Assembly (NCBI GenBank): GCA_964609085.1
Contig: CAZSRZ010000002.1
Location: 1 to 64,000 of the forward strand
Length of the DNA: 64,000 nt
Reading direction: 5' to 3'
Source of the DNA: JANPLG01 sp964609085
Lineage (GTDB): Bacteria; Armatimonadota; SYMT01
The position numbers were made by a program, and so were the translations under genes. The first letter of the stretch is position 1. Each line of letters begins with the position of its first letter. Under the pieces are notes generated by a model, which ran no database searches, had not been told where the DNA came from, and saw only the letters and a list, made by a program, of their open reading frames with translations. This document shows, in pieces, positions 25,408-34,153 of the stretch.

Positions 25408-28400
25408 CTATCGGGGTGCCGCACCTGCCTTGTCGGCATTCCCGGTTCCGCCTGCGGGGGAGCCTGGGAAGGGAGCCATCAGGTCGGTGTGCAGACGAGG
25501 TTGTGCGGTCACCCAGCGCTTGATGAGGAGATACCCTTCATCCTGCGGCAGATAGCGGCGCCCACCCTGATGGCCATCCTCCTTGCCGTCCTGGACATTC
25601 AGCGGCTTCCGTAGGATCTTGCTTCGCTCCACGTCCCGATAGTCGATGCGCGCCTGCAACTCGCGGTAGTTGAAGAGCAGGTCGGTGACGTTTTGGTAGC
25701 CGAATTCGTCCGTGGGGCGGAGGGTGAGGGATGGGACGCGGCCCGGGATGCCGTGGCACCCCATGCACGCCATCTGGTCGCCCCGCTTGACGCGCACGAG
25801 TTCTGGAAGCACCTCGTCGCGGAACGCCGTCAGGTCCGCCAGGACGCGGGGGTCCACGCGGCCGGCATCGGTCAGCCAGCGCCCAGGTCGGCCCTCTGCC
25901 TTGAGCGCCGCGAGCAGGTCGGGGATGAATCGGTCCGATCCCTGCTTCACGACGTTCTCGGCGATCTTTCTAAGCTGCTCGTCCTTCTCCGTTTCCAACA
26001 GGTCGCGGAGCGCTCGCAGCACCTCGGGGTTCCGACGGACGGATGGCGCGTTGGCCGCACGAATCGCGGCTGCCCGCGTCTCGGCGGGAGCCGTCGGCTT
26101 GAGCGAGTCGAGGAAGAGCTGCAGCGCCCGATCCCTGATGATCAGGTTGGGGTCGATCTTCATCGGGGCCGCGGGCTCCTGGACGGGGGGTGCCCCCGCG
26201 GCCGGGGTCGCGGCCGCTGCCTTGATCTCGAGAAGCCACGGCACGCTGCGGATCCAGAAATGTCGCTCCAGCGGGTTACGGAACTCGGCCGGGAAGAAGC
26301 GACGGAAGACCAGCTCCAGGTGGAGATCCGGGTTCTCGGCCATCACCTGCCCCAGTCGGTCCGCGAGGTACCAGTCGGCCGTCATCTGCCTCTCGAGCTG
26401 CTGCCGCTTGCCGGCATCCGGCTCGGTGGCGATCTGTTCCGGCGTGGCGTAGGTCTCGAACCGCGGAATCATCAGGTCGAGGAAGCGCATCTGCTGTTCT
26501 TCGTCTTTGGGGATCACCCAGGTGACGGTGGAGAAGAGCTTGAGGACGGGATCGGAGAGGGTCGCTCTCCGGGCCGGATCCATAGCGCCGCGCCGGATCT
26601 GTTGGATCAGCGGTTCGACGAGTTCGATGGCCGCCTGCAGCGTGGCGGAACGGGGGTCGGAGACTGCGGCCGCCGCAGCCTGCCGAAGATCTTCCGGCGC
26701 GTTCAGCGTGTAGTTGATCAGGTATTCCTGGAGTGGGCCGTGCGGTACATTGGCCGCGCCCTCGAGCCCCGCCAGGATCGCCCGGCGCTCCCCGCGGGGT
26801 TGCTCTTCCCGCATGTAGACGACCACCGCCTGACCGAACAGCGCCCCAGCACCGGGGGTGGTGTAGCCCATCTGACCGGGGCCACCGTCACCGCCCGCTG
26901 TCTGGTAGAACGTGGCGGCGACCGCCACCAGCCGTCGCGCCAGCAGCGATTTCAACTGCGGCTGGGCTCGCTCCAACCGTTGGCGGAGCGTTTCGAAGAG
27001 CTGTGCCAGTTCCTTGTACTGGTGCTGCTGGGAGCCGTTTGCCTTGTGGCCGTTGGCGATGAAGAGTGCCTGGCTGGAGTAGCGATTGCTGTTTTCGACG
27101 AGCAGGTTGCTCTCCGGGCGCTCAAACATGCGTACCCATGCGCTGTTCACCGCGGCGCGGATAGGCGGGTTCCAGATCCACCACTGCCAGGCGGACTTTG
27201 TCGCCCAGGCGCGGACACCGGCGCTCGGGTCGTCGTTGATGGCGCGGTCGAACAGGCGTCCCAATCGCGCCCAGTCGATCCGGGCTTGCGGCATCACAGC
27301 GTCGGCACGCATCCCCAGGGCCTGGATGGCGGCCTCGCGGGCGCGGTCGTCCCCCCGCTCGGCAGCCAGCAGGGTGGGGGACCAGCCCTGGTCATCCAGC
27401 AGTGTCTGGCGGAGGGCCCAGGTAGCGACCTCGCGGATCGGCTTGGCTGAGTCGGAGAGCGCCGCCGTCAGGATAGGAACCGCGCTTTCCCGGTGAATGG
27501 CACCAAGGCCGAGCAGGCCCCACCACCTGACGGGAAGGCGGGTGTCGCGCGCAGCCTGCGTCAGCAGATCCTGACACTCGGGCAGCGCCGCCAGAGCCAT
27601 TGCCTGGACTCGCCGGACGGTCTCCGCGAGGTCCTCCGTCGGGCGGGGGATGAAGTCCGCCCGCTTCGGAATGCTGGGCTTGACGGGGTAGAGCCGCGCG
27701 AGGGCGTTCATGGCGTAGGCGGTGGGGACAAACCCGGTGATGGCGGCGCGATTCCAGCGGCCGTTCGGGTCCTGCATCCGCAGCAGCGCCTGAACGCCGC
27801 GTGCGACCGCGGGATCATTCTTCCCTCGCCCCACGGCTGCCAGCCCGGTGAGCGCCAGCGCCGTCGGGGAGGGGTCCCAATCCGTGCCGCCGCGCTCCCA
27901 GGTCTGCCCGCCGTCACGCGTCGTTCCCGGTTGGAAGCCCCAGCTTCCGTCCGGGTTCTGGATGGCACGGAGGCGGCGCTCGTCCTCGGCCAGCTTCTGC
28001 CTCACCGTCTCGACGAAGGCCCCAGGGTCTCCATCGGCGACCACGCGGCCAGCCGCCCGCTCAGCTTCATCGGCACGACGAGCCTGATCCGCGTAGGTGG
28101 CCAGGGGGAGCAGGCGACCAAAAAAGTCGAGCCGCACGCCGATGTCATCGGTGAACCGCGGGTCGAGATTGAGCACCTTGCGAGCCCGGTCCTGCAGGGC
28201 GCGGAAGTATCGCCAGTCGCCGGTCTTCCGCCAGGCGGTCTGCAGAATCTCGCCGGTAAAGAGGTAGACGATGTTCTGCCCGACATTCGAGCCCGGGCCG
28301 GCGGCGTTGATCCCACCGGGATCGGCGGTCAGGAGCACGTAGTTGGCGGTGCGGATCTGCTGGCTGGCGTGGAGCTTGCGCGGCGGGATGATGCGTTCGG

Positions 28401-29943
28401 CCTGAACGATGTTGAAGCCGGCCGCGCGCGTTCCCGCCGGCCCGTCGCCGATATCCAGCGGGGCCAGGCTGGTGTTGTTAGCGGCGTTCTGCAGTTCGTT
28501 CGTTGGGCGCAGGCATTCGTACATCGTGTTGAGCAGTCGCCAGTAGTTCTGGACGTTTTCCACACGGTAGCCCTGGAGGACGGGGACGGCCGGACCCCAC
28601 ACGCCGCTCTGCGTGTGGCAGCTCATGCACTGGGTGCCGAGCAGGTTGCCGGAATCCCGGATCCGCCGTTCGATGCTTGCTCCGCGAGGCCGGTTCGTCA
28701 GCCAGGCGTCTACCTGCCCCACGTGGGTGTACATCGCCTGCCGAACAGCCGTCTCCGGGTCGGCATACGGCGCGGGCCGCGAAACCCGAAGCTGAAGCTG
28801 GTAGCCGGGGGCGTTCGCCTCTACCCGCAGATAGTAGACTCGGCCGGGTTGGAGCAGGCGTGTGATGTGGGTCCGATGTTGCTCCTCCTGCTGATGGGAG
28901 CGTTCGTTGGGGTCCATCCCCTCGGCGAACTGAATCTGCTTTCCCTCCTGCCAGGGGAGCTTCTGTGGGTTGACTTCACCCAGGAACTCGCTCACGGGCA
29001 GCAGTGCGCCCAGAGGTAGACGCCGGAGCGAAGCACCCGGGACGCTGCCATCCAGGCGGTAGCAGCGCACCCTGGCCGCGACCCACTGACCGGGGATGCT
29101 GAGTTCCGCCGACAGCAACCGTGGTTCGACCCCTCGGAACTCAACGCGGAACCAGTCATCGCCGGACCGGCCGACCCGACCGTTGTCGAAGTACTCCACG
29201 TCGTCGCCGGTGCCGGTGATCTCCACCGTTCGGGCCGGATCCCCCCCCGGCAGTGCGATCGGCTGGGCCTGCTCCGGGGTATCGTTGGGTTCCGCTTCCA
29301 CCCAGGTTCCGGCCTGCTGCGACTGTTCGTCTGTGGGGAGCACCAACGGCCGGAGGCTGACGACCATCGGGGCCACGGCACCGTCCGGCCAGGGGGTGCG
29401 GCTGGGGACGGGAAACATCTCGGGCGCAGCGCCCTTCTCACGCCACCTCGAGCTCTCGCCCACATGGGGTTCCTCGACGACCGGCGCCATGCTGAGGCGG
29501 TAGATGCCGGCTAACGGTGCCTGGTAAACGAGCGTCACGTCCGGGTCGAGGGCGTGCAACACCTTGCGCCAACCTGCAGTTGGGGCACCGGCGATGCCCG
29601 CCGGGTCGATAGCCCGGGGGCCTCCCGTGGGCGGGGTCGCGATCTGATCCGCGGCCCGGTCCGGCCGCACCAGACTCCAGGCGACCGCAATCCTGCCGTT
29701 CGGCGGTAGCAATGATGGCCGCTGGATCGCCACCGTCATCTGCCGTGCTTCCCGAGCCGAGAGACGTATGTCCCGGCTCCAGGGGCCTCGGAGCGCGATG
29801 GGGCCGTCGGCGGCGCCTACCGGGCGACCTGCGGCGTCCTTCCGCGCACCGGCTCCAGAGTTGCCGCCAGCAGCCAGGGCCAGTGTCGTCAATCCACAGC
29901 AGGTTGCCAGCAGAACGGCGTGCTTGAACGTGGTGTTGTTCAC
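25408..29943 (-). CDS. Giant exported protein with two c-type haem motifs, alpha/alpha toroid and HEAT repeats
   Basis: 1511 residues from GTG 29943 (purine-rich GAGAGAG upstream), which gives a signal peptide ending near LALAAGG; the frame is open further upstream, but that part is unlike protein and overlaps queG. Order: a pre-peptidase C-terminal-like beta region (WVEAEPNDTPEQAQPIALPG, ~150-250); haem motif CMSCH at 439-443; a squalene-cyclase-like toroid (NPDGSWGFQPG, VQALLRMQDPNGRWNRAAI, ~655-760); HEAT-like helices (WWGLLGLGAIHRESAVPIL; AAIQALGMRAD); a long helical part; a second motif CMGCH at 1393-1397 near the end. Haem attachment, periplasmic location and a role in organic-matter oxidation are inferred; no enzyme class can be named. 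Confidence 0.85.
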   Translation of the reverse strand: MNNTTFKHAVLLATCCGLTTLALAAGGNSGAGARKDAAGRPVGAADGPIALRGPWSRDIRLSAREARQMTVAIQRPSLLPPNGRIAVAWSLVRPDRAADQIATPPTGGPRAIDPAGIAGAPTAGWRKVLHALDPDVTLVYQAPLAGIYRLSMAPVVEEPHVGESSRWREKGAAPEMFPVPSRTPWPDGAVAPMVVSLRPLVLPTDEQSQQAGTWVEAEPNDTPEQAQPIALPGGDPARTVEITGTGDDVEYFDNGRVGRSGDDWFRVEFRGVEPRLLSAELSIPGQWVAARVRCYRLDGSVPGASLRRLPLGALLPVSEFLGEVNPQKLPWQEGKQIQFAEGMDPNERSHQQEEQHRTHITRLLQPGRVYYLRVEANAPGYQLQLRVSRPAPYADPETAVRQAMYTHVGQVDAWLTNRPRGASIERRIRDSGNLLGTQCMSCHTQSGVWGPAVPVLQGYRVENVQNYWRLLNTMYECLRPTNELQNAANNTSLAPLDIGDGPAGTRAAGFNIVQAERIIPPRKLHASQQIRTANYVLLTADPGGINAAGPGSNVGQNIVYLFTGEILQTAWRKTGDWRYFRALQDRARKVLNLDPRFTDDIGVRLDFFGRLLPLATYADQARRADEAERAAGRVVADGDPGAFVETVRQKLAEDERRLRAIQNPDGSWGFQPGTTRDGGQTWERGGTDWDPSPTALALTGLAAVGRGKNDPAVARGVQALLRMQDPNGRWNRAAITGFVPTAYAMNALARLYPVKPSIPKRADFIPRPTEDLAETVRRVQAMALAALPECQDLLTQAARDTRLPVRWWGLLGLGAIHRESAVPILTAALSDSAKPIREVATWALRQTLLDDQGWSPTLLAAERGDDRAREAAIQALGMRADAVMPQARIDWARLGRLFDRAINDDPSAGVRAWATKSAWQWWIWNPPIRAAVNSAWVRMFERPESNLLVENSNRYSSQALFIANGHKANGSQQHQYKELAQLFETLRQRLERAQPQLKSLLARRLVAVAATFYQTAGGDGGPGQMGYTTPGAGALFGQAVVVYMREEQPRGERRAILAGLEGAANVPHGPLQEYLINYTLNAPEDLRQAAAAAVSDPRSATLQAAIELVEPLIQQIRRGAMDPARRATLSDPVLKLFSTVTWVIPKDEEQQMRFLDLMIPRFETYATPEQIATEPDAGKRQQLERQMTADWYLADRLGQVMAENPDLHLELVFRRFFPAEFRNPLERHFWIRSVPWLLEIKAAAATPAAGAPPVQEPAAPMKIDPNLIIRDRALQLFLDSLKPTAPAETRAAAIRAANAPSVRRNPEVLRALRDLLETEKDEQLRKIAENVVKQGSDRFIPDLLAALKAEGRPGRWLTDAGRVDPRVLADLTAFRDEVLPELVRVKRGDQMACMGCHGIPGRVPSLTLRPTDEFGYQNVTDLLFNYRELQARIDYRDVERSKILRKPLNVQDGKEDGHQGGRRYLPQDEGYLLIKRWVTAQPRLHTDLMAPFPGSPAGGTGNADKAGAAPR

Positions 29944-30073
29944 GTTGCGGTCTCTCTCGGGGTCGGGTAGGCGAATTGCCGACAGAATTGGGACGAGCCT
30001 GGACGAATGAAGTTTCGTACGCGCGTTCCCGCAGGTCGACTTCCCCTCGGGCCAACCGAGATGGCGCACCGCG

Positions 30074-31228
30074 TCAGCCCACTGCGTGCATTTCATCGCG
30101 GACGAACCGGTCGGGCTCTCCGCCGAGTCGCACGCCAATCTCTTCGCGAGCGCGCTGCGGATCAAGGCGGGCGAGGGCCCAAACGGCGTGCCCGCGCACG
30201 AGCGGCTCTGGATCGTCCAGGGCCCGCACCAGTGCCGGAACCGCACGGGCATCACCGCTGTTCCCCAGGGCGACACAAATGTTCCGGAGGAAGCCGCGCC
30301 GCCGCGCCCGTAGGATTGGGCTGCCGTCGAACCGGCTTCGGAATGAGGGCTCGTCGAGGGCGAGAAGCTCGATCAGGTCGGGAGCCTCCAGCCCGTGGCT
30401 GGGACGGAACGCAGTCTCGAGGCTGCGCAGGGACTTGCGGTTCCACGGACACACCTCCTGGCACAGGTCGCATCCGAAGATCCAGTTGCCTACCAGCGGG
30501 CGAAGCTCCCGCGGGATCGGTCCCTTCAGCTCGATGGTGAGATAGGAGATGCACCGCCGCGCGTCCAGCACGTACGGGGAGACGAACGCTCCGGTGGGGC
30601 AGACATCGAGACACCGTCGGCACGTGCCGCAGTGGGCGGAGGTTTCAGTGTCGGACGGAAGCTCTCGATTGATCAGGAGAGCGCCGAGGAAGAAGTAGCT
30701 GCCCTCTGCACGATTCAGCAACATGGTGTTCTTGCCAAACCAGCCGAGCCCGGCACGCCGGGCGAGATCGCGCTCGAGGAGCGGCCCCGCGTCGACATAG
30801 GCCCGACCCTCCAATCCCGGATCCGCACCGGACCGGACCCGGTCGAGGAGGGCGAGCAGGCGATCCCGGATGAGATCGTGGTAGTCGCGGCCCACCGCGT
30901 AGCGGGCGATGCGGCCGGTGTCCCAACTCTGGGCGGAAGGGTCGGGGTCCCACACGCGGTGGTTGAGCGCCACCACCAGGATCGATCCGCACTGCGGCCA
31001 GCCGATCCTGGGGCTCGCACGTCGATCGGGATCCCGGGCCATGTAGCCCATTTCGCCGTGGTGACCGGCCGCCAGCCAGTCGCGATAGGCGGCGGAGGTT
31101 TCTGCGGGCGATGCGGGCGCAATCCCGGCCGGGGCGAATCCGGCCTCGCCAGCCTCCCGCAGAAGCTCGGCCTTCAGGAATTCGGGGCGGCAGGTGCCGG
31201 GCTCCGTCTCGGCGCGGATCTCGTCCAA
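30074..31228 (-). CDS. queG: Epoxyqueuosine reductase
   Basis: 384 residues if it starts at TTG 31228 (GGGG upstream); GTG 31291 is the alternative and would add 21 residues, and neither is certain. QueG reduces epoxyqueuosine in tRNA to queuosine using cobalamin and two 4Fe-4S clusters. Seen: HGEMGYMARDP near the N-terminus, GWFGKNTMLLN and FFLGALLINREL of the cobalamin-binding domain, cluster motifs CGTCRRCLDVCPTGAF and CDLCQEVCPWN, and a C-terminal HEAT-like pair (VPALVRALDDPEPLVRGHAV). The order and length match full-size QueG. It diverges from nothing: a possible 70-residue gene and an extended -10 promoter lie upstream on the same strand. Confidence 0.92.
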   Translation of the reverse strand: MDEIRAETEPGTCRPEFLKAELLREAGEAGFAPAGIAPASPAETSAAYRDWLAAGHHGEMGYMARDPDRRASPRIGWPQCGSILVVALNHRVWDPDPSAQSWDTGRIARYAVGRDYHDLIRDRLLALLDRVRSGADPGLEGRAYVDAGPLLERDLARRAGLGWFGKNTMLLNRAEGSYFFLGALLINRELPSDTETSAHCGTCRRCLDVCPTGAFVSPYVLDARRCISYLTIELKGPIPRELRPLVGNWIFGCDLCQEVCPWNRKSLRSLETAFRPSHGLEAPDLIELLALDEPSFRSRFDGSPILRARRRGFLRNICVALGNSGDARAVPALVRALDDPEPLVRGHAVWALARLDPQRAREEIGVRLGGEPDRFVRDEMHAVG

Positions 31229-31350
31229 CGTGGTGGTCCCCAGGTCGGATGCAGCTTCCGACTCGCCGCGGGCGATTCCTGTCTGCTTCACGGTACGCGA
31301 AGACGGCCGACCCGAGGGCCGGCCGTCGATTCGTGCCTCGCTGGAGAGCT

Positions 31351-31563
31351 TCAGGCGAGGGCGAGTTCGCGCCGTGGGCCCATCGCCACGATGGCCGCGT
31401 CCGCCGCATTGAGTGCAGCACGAACTGCGGCAGCGGCGGTGGCGGCACGGGTGGATGTGTCGCCGCATGCAGAGTTGCGGGCCAGCCGGATGGCCTCCCG
31501 CCAGGTGAGATCCTCGCCATCGAGCTGCAGGATCAGAAGGGCAAGTCGTTGTCGCTGGGTCAT
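31351..31563 (-). CDS. Possible 70-residue helical protein upstream of queG
   Basis: The reading frame runs from ATG 31563 to a stop at 31351. The product begins MTQRQRLALLILQLDGEDLT and continues with amphipathic, alanine-rich helices (STRAATAAAAVRAALNAADA). I recognise no family. In favour of a real gene: an extended -10 promoter (TG-C-TATACT, 31619-31627 on the minus strand) sits about 55 bp upstream, and no other gene explains it except queG. Against: alanine-rich frames are common in GC-rich DNA, and no clear ribosome binding site is seen. Confidence 0.4.
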   Translation of the reverse strand: MTQRQRLALLILQLDGEDLTWREAIRLARNSACGDTSTRAATAAAAVRAALNAADAAIVAMGPRRELALA

Positions 31564-31618
31564 GTTTTCTTGTTACCGCTGGTAGCCTTGTTGAGGGTGT
31601 TCAGGTCCAAACCGCGCC

Positions 31619-31637
31619 AGTATAGCACCCTTGTCAA
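31619..31637 (-). promoter_or_regulatory. Extended -10 promoter for the 70-residue ORF/queG
   Basis: Reading the minus strand, TGCTATACT forms an extended -10 (TG one base before TATACT). A TTGACA lies upstream but only 7 bp away, so it cannot serve as the -35 of the same promoter; extended -10 promoters do not need one. A run of nine C bases lies just outside. Confidence 0.5.
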
Positions 31638-31693
31638 GCCCCCCCCCGGTGCGGTGCGCTTAAAGATGATCCGCCGGGTTCCGATGCCCGCCC

Positions 31694-32701
31694 CTATGAG
31701 AACTCGTAGGTCCGACCGGTGCGGGCGCTGGTGTAGATCCCGTGCAGCAGCGCGGTCAGAGCGCGTCCGTCGTCGATCGTGATCCGCATTTCGGTGCCTG
31801 AAGTGAGGGCGGCGATCCACTGGTCCAACGGGGTCGGGAGCGGATCTGGTAGTTTCGCCGGGACGAAGGTTCCGGAGAGATCGAGGGGAGACACCGAACG
31901 GCTCTGCAGCATCACCGGCGACCCCGGGTAACCCCGACCGGCGAACCCCTCGGTGCCGTAGACCTCCCAGGTGTTCGGTCCGCTCCGGTGAACCCAGGAG
32001 ACATCGAGGATGCCGATGGCGCCACTCTTGAAGGTCACCACGGCGACGGCCATGTCGTCGATCGGGTAGGCGCCCGCGTAGTTGGCGATCGTGGCGTGCA
32101 CGCAGCGGGGCTCCCCCAGAAACCAGAGCATGGCGTCCACGGTGTGGCAGCCCAGATCGAACAGGCTCCCGCCACCCGCCAGCTTCTCGTCGCCGAACCA
32201 GAGGCTGCCCTCCTTGAACCAGCGATCCAGGGCGGCGGCGTGGGCGATCCGGGCGCGCATCATCGTGATCGTGCCCAGCAGTCCGTCGTCAATGCACCGC
32301 TTCAGGAAGAGAGCCTCGGGGTGGGAGCGCTGCGGCAGCGAAATCATGAACTTGACGCCCGCCTGCTTGACCGCGGCAACCACTGCGTCCGCCTCCTCGA
32401 GACCGATCGTGAGCGCCTTCTCTGTGAAAACGTGTTTCCCAGCCGCGGCTGCGGCAAGGATGAGGTCACCGTGCTTGTTGGTTTCGCTGTTCAGCACGAC
32501 GCCGTCGATCCGGGCGTCACCGAGTACCTCGTGGAGGTTGTCCGCGAAAGGGACTTCGAACAGGCGGGCGCCAGCGCGACCACGGGCAGGATCGTCATCC
32601 CACACACACGCGATCTCGGCATCCGGGTTGCGTTGGATTTGCTGCCCATAGCCGCGGGCGTGGACGTGGGCCATGCTGAGCATGGCGAGGCGAACGGGCA
32701 T
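31694..32701 (-). CDS. Gfo/Idh/MocA family NAD(P)-dependent dehydrogenase (cytoplasmic)
   Basis: 335 residues from ATG 32701, with GGAGGAG four bases upstream. Rossmann start VRLAMLSMAHVHARGYG, then the family signature VFTEKALTIGLEEAD (the lysine of the EKP/EKA motif) at about 90-105, and a catalytic-domain histidine in SLFDLGCHTVDAMLW. No signal peptide, unlike the Tat-exported relative at 60955. These enzymes oxidise or epimerise sugars and inositols. It follows the ABC permease and sugar-binding lipoprotein on the same strand, so it probably acts on the imported sugar. Confidence 0.85.
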   Translation of the reverse strand: MPVRLAMLSMAHVHARGYGQQIQRNPDAEIACVWDDDPARGRAGARLFEVPFADNLHEVLGDARIDGVVLNSETNKHGDLILAAAAAGKHVFTEKALTIGLEEADAVVAAVKQAGVKFMISLPQRSHPEALFLKRCIDDGLLGTITMMRARIAHAAALDRWFKEGSLWFGDEKLAGGGSLFDLGCHTVDAMLWFLGEPRCVHATIANYAGAYPIDDMAVAVVTFKSGAIGILDVSWVHRSGPNTWEVYGTEGFAGRGYPGSPVMLQSRSVSPLDLSGTFVPAKLPDPLPTPLDQWIAALTSGTEMRITIDDGRALTALLHGIYTSARTGRTYEFS

Positions 32702-32797
32702 TGGCTCCTCCGGTAAGCAGGTAGTCGGTCGCGAGATCCGCGCCACTCGGGGAAGTGCGCCGTGAGGACGCCAGGTCCCTACCCGCTCAGAAACCGC

Positions 32798-34153
32798 TCA
32801 CGCGGTGTCGCGCTGCCGTACCTGATCCAGCATCACGGCCCCCAGGATGACGAGCCCCAGGATCACCGTCTGCGTGTAGCTCTGGACGCCCATGAGGTTC
32901 ATGCCGTTGCGGATGACGGCGATGACCAGCGCACCGAGCAGGGTGCCGAAGGCCTTTCCCCTACCGCCGGAGAGCGAGGCACCCCCGACGACGACCGCGG
33001 CGATGACGAACAGTTCGTACATCTGCCCGTAGGTCGGCGAGCCGCTGTTGAGCTGGCTGGCCATAACGACGCCCCCCAGCCCCGCCAGCGCCGCCGATAG
33101 GGTGTAGACGATGCACAGGACGCGCTGGATGGGGATCCCGGACAACCGGGCGGCTTCCGCATTGCTGCCGACGGCGTAGACTGCCCTGCCGCCGCCCGTC
33201 CTCGTCATCAGCAGGTGCGCCGTCGCGTAGAGCGCCAGGGTCAGCCAGACCGCGATCGGCAACCCCACCGCCGATCCGCGACCCAACGTGACGAAACTCT
33301 CCGGCAGCCGGTAGACCGACTCCCCCCCGGCGAGGATGAATGCCAACCCGCTTGTTACCAGCATCATTGCGAGCGTGACGATGAAGGCGGGGATGCGAAA
33401 CCGCGTGATCATCAGCCCGGTGAACAGTCCGACGGCGCCACACCCGGCGATGCCGACGAGGCAGGCCAGCAACATGGCTGCGCCGCTCGCCTGCTGGGCG
33501 CCGCCCACATCGCGGATGAGTCGGGCGGTGATCACGGCGGAGAGGGCGATCAGACTCCCCACGGAGAGGTCGATTCCGCCCGTGATGATCACCAGGGTCA
33601 TCCCGATCGCGAGGATGGCGATGACGGCAATCTGGTTGGCAATGTTCAGCAGGTTCTCGGGTTTCAGAAACACCGAGCCTCGGTACCTGCTGGGCACCGC
33701 TACCACAGCGCCTCGCAGCGCGGGGAACCGGTTCTGTGCGCCATCCCAGAGCGGCCAGGGGGCGGTCGCGCGGCTAAGCACCAACGCCGCCGCGCTCGCC
33801 TTTCCGGCCGACAGTCTGTCCAACTCTTCCCGCGTCTCCGCGGGGCCGCCGCTCAATACGGTGACGCCAACCCCGGTTATCCTGGCGAGACGCACCCGCA
33901 GGGCCTCTGCGAGGGCAGCGTCGTCCGGTCCGGCCGCGACGACGACCAGCACCCGCGCGCCGGGAGTCAGCCGCGGAGCGACCGACTCCGCCAGTTGCTT
34001 CCCCGCGGCAGCGCCTTCAGGCTGCTGGTCCCGAAACGTGGCCAGGCTGAAGAAGGTGCACAGCACCACCAGGGCAAGGACGATTCCGTAGTCCCCAAGG
34101 AACCCGCGGATGGCCTGTCGGACGGGCGAGGTCGCGGTCGCGCCGTCGGTCAC
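32798..34153 (-). CDS. RbsC-like sugar ABC permease with inserted extracytoplasmic domain
   Basis: 451 residues, longer than the usual ~320-330 of RbsC. The first helix (YGIVLALVVLCTFFSLATF, 22-40) is followed by a ~120-residue soluble insertion (41-160, containing RVLVVVAAGPDDAALAEALR and a second alpha/beta unit) before the family restarts at FLKPENLLNIANQIAVIAIL. GMTLVIITGGIDLSVGSLIAL is the diagnostic BPD_transp_2 motif, and later helices end near LGLVILGAVMLDQ. It starts at GTG 34153, overlapping the binding-protein gene by 4 bp. No ATPase gene lies next to it, so it must borrow one from elsewhere. Confidence 0.88.
   Translation of the reverse strand: MTDGATATSPVRQAIRGFLGDYGIVLALVVLCTFFSLATFRDQQPEGAAAGKQLAESVAPRLTPGARVLVVVAAGPDDAALAEALRVRLARITGVGVTVLSGGPAETREELDRLSAGKASAAALVLSRATAPWPLWDGAQNRFPALRGAVVAVPSRYRGSVFLKPENLLNIANQIAVIAILAIGMTLVIITGGIDLSVGSLIALSAVITARLIRDVGGAQQASGAAMLLACLVGIAGCGAVGLFTGLMITRFRIPAFIVTLAMMLVTSGLAFILAGGESVYRLPESFVTLGRGSAVGLPIAVWLTLALYATAHLLMTRTGGGRAVYAVGSNAEAARLSGIPIQRVLCIVYTLSAALAGLGGVVMASQLNSGSPTYGQMYELFVIAAVVVGGASLSGGRGKAFGTLLGALVIAVIRNGMNLMGVQSYTQTVILGLVILGAVMLDQVRQRDTA

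Noticed and set aside
25693..29019. Two long plus-strand frames (585 and 508 residues) opposite the 1511-residue protein gene
   Set aside because: They are shadows of a GC-rich minus-strand gene and have no recognisable domains.
31619..31637. Standard -35/-10 promoter made of TTGACA and TATACT
   Set aside because: The two boxes are only 7 bp apart; an extended -10 element explains the site better.
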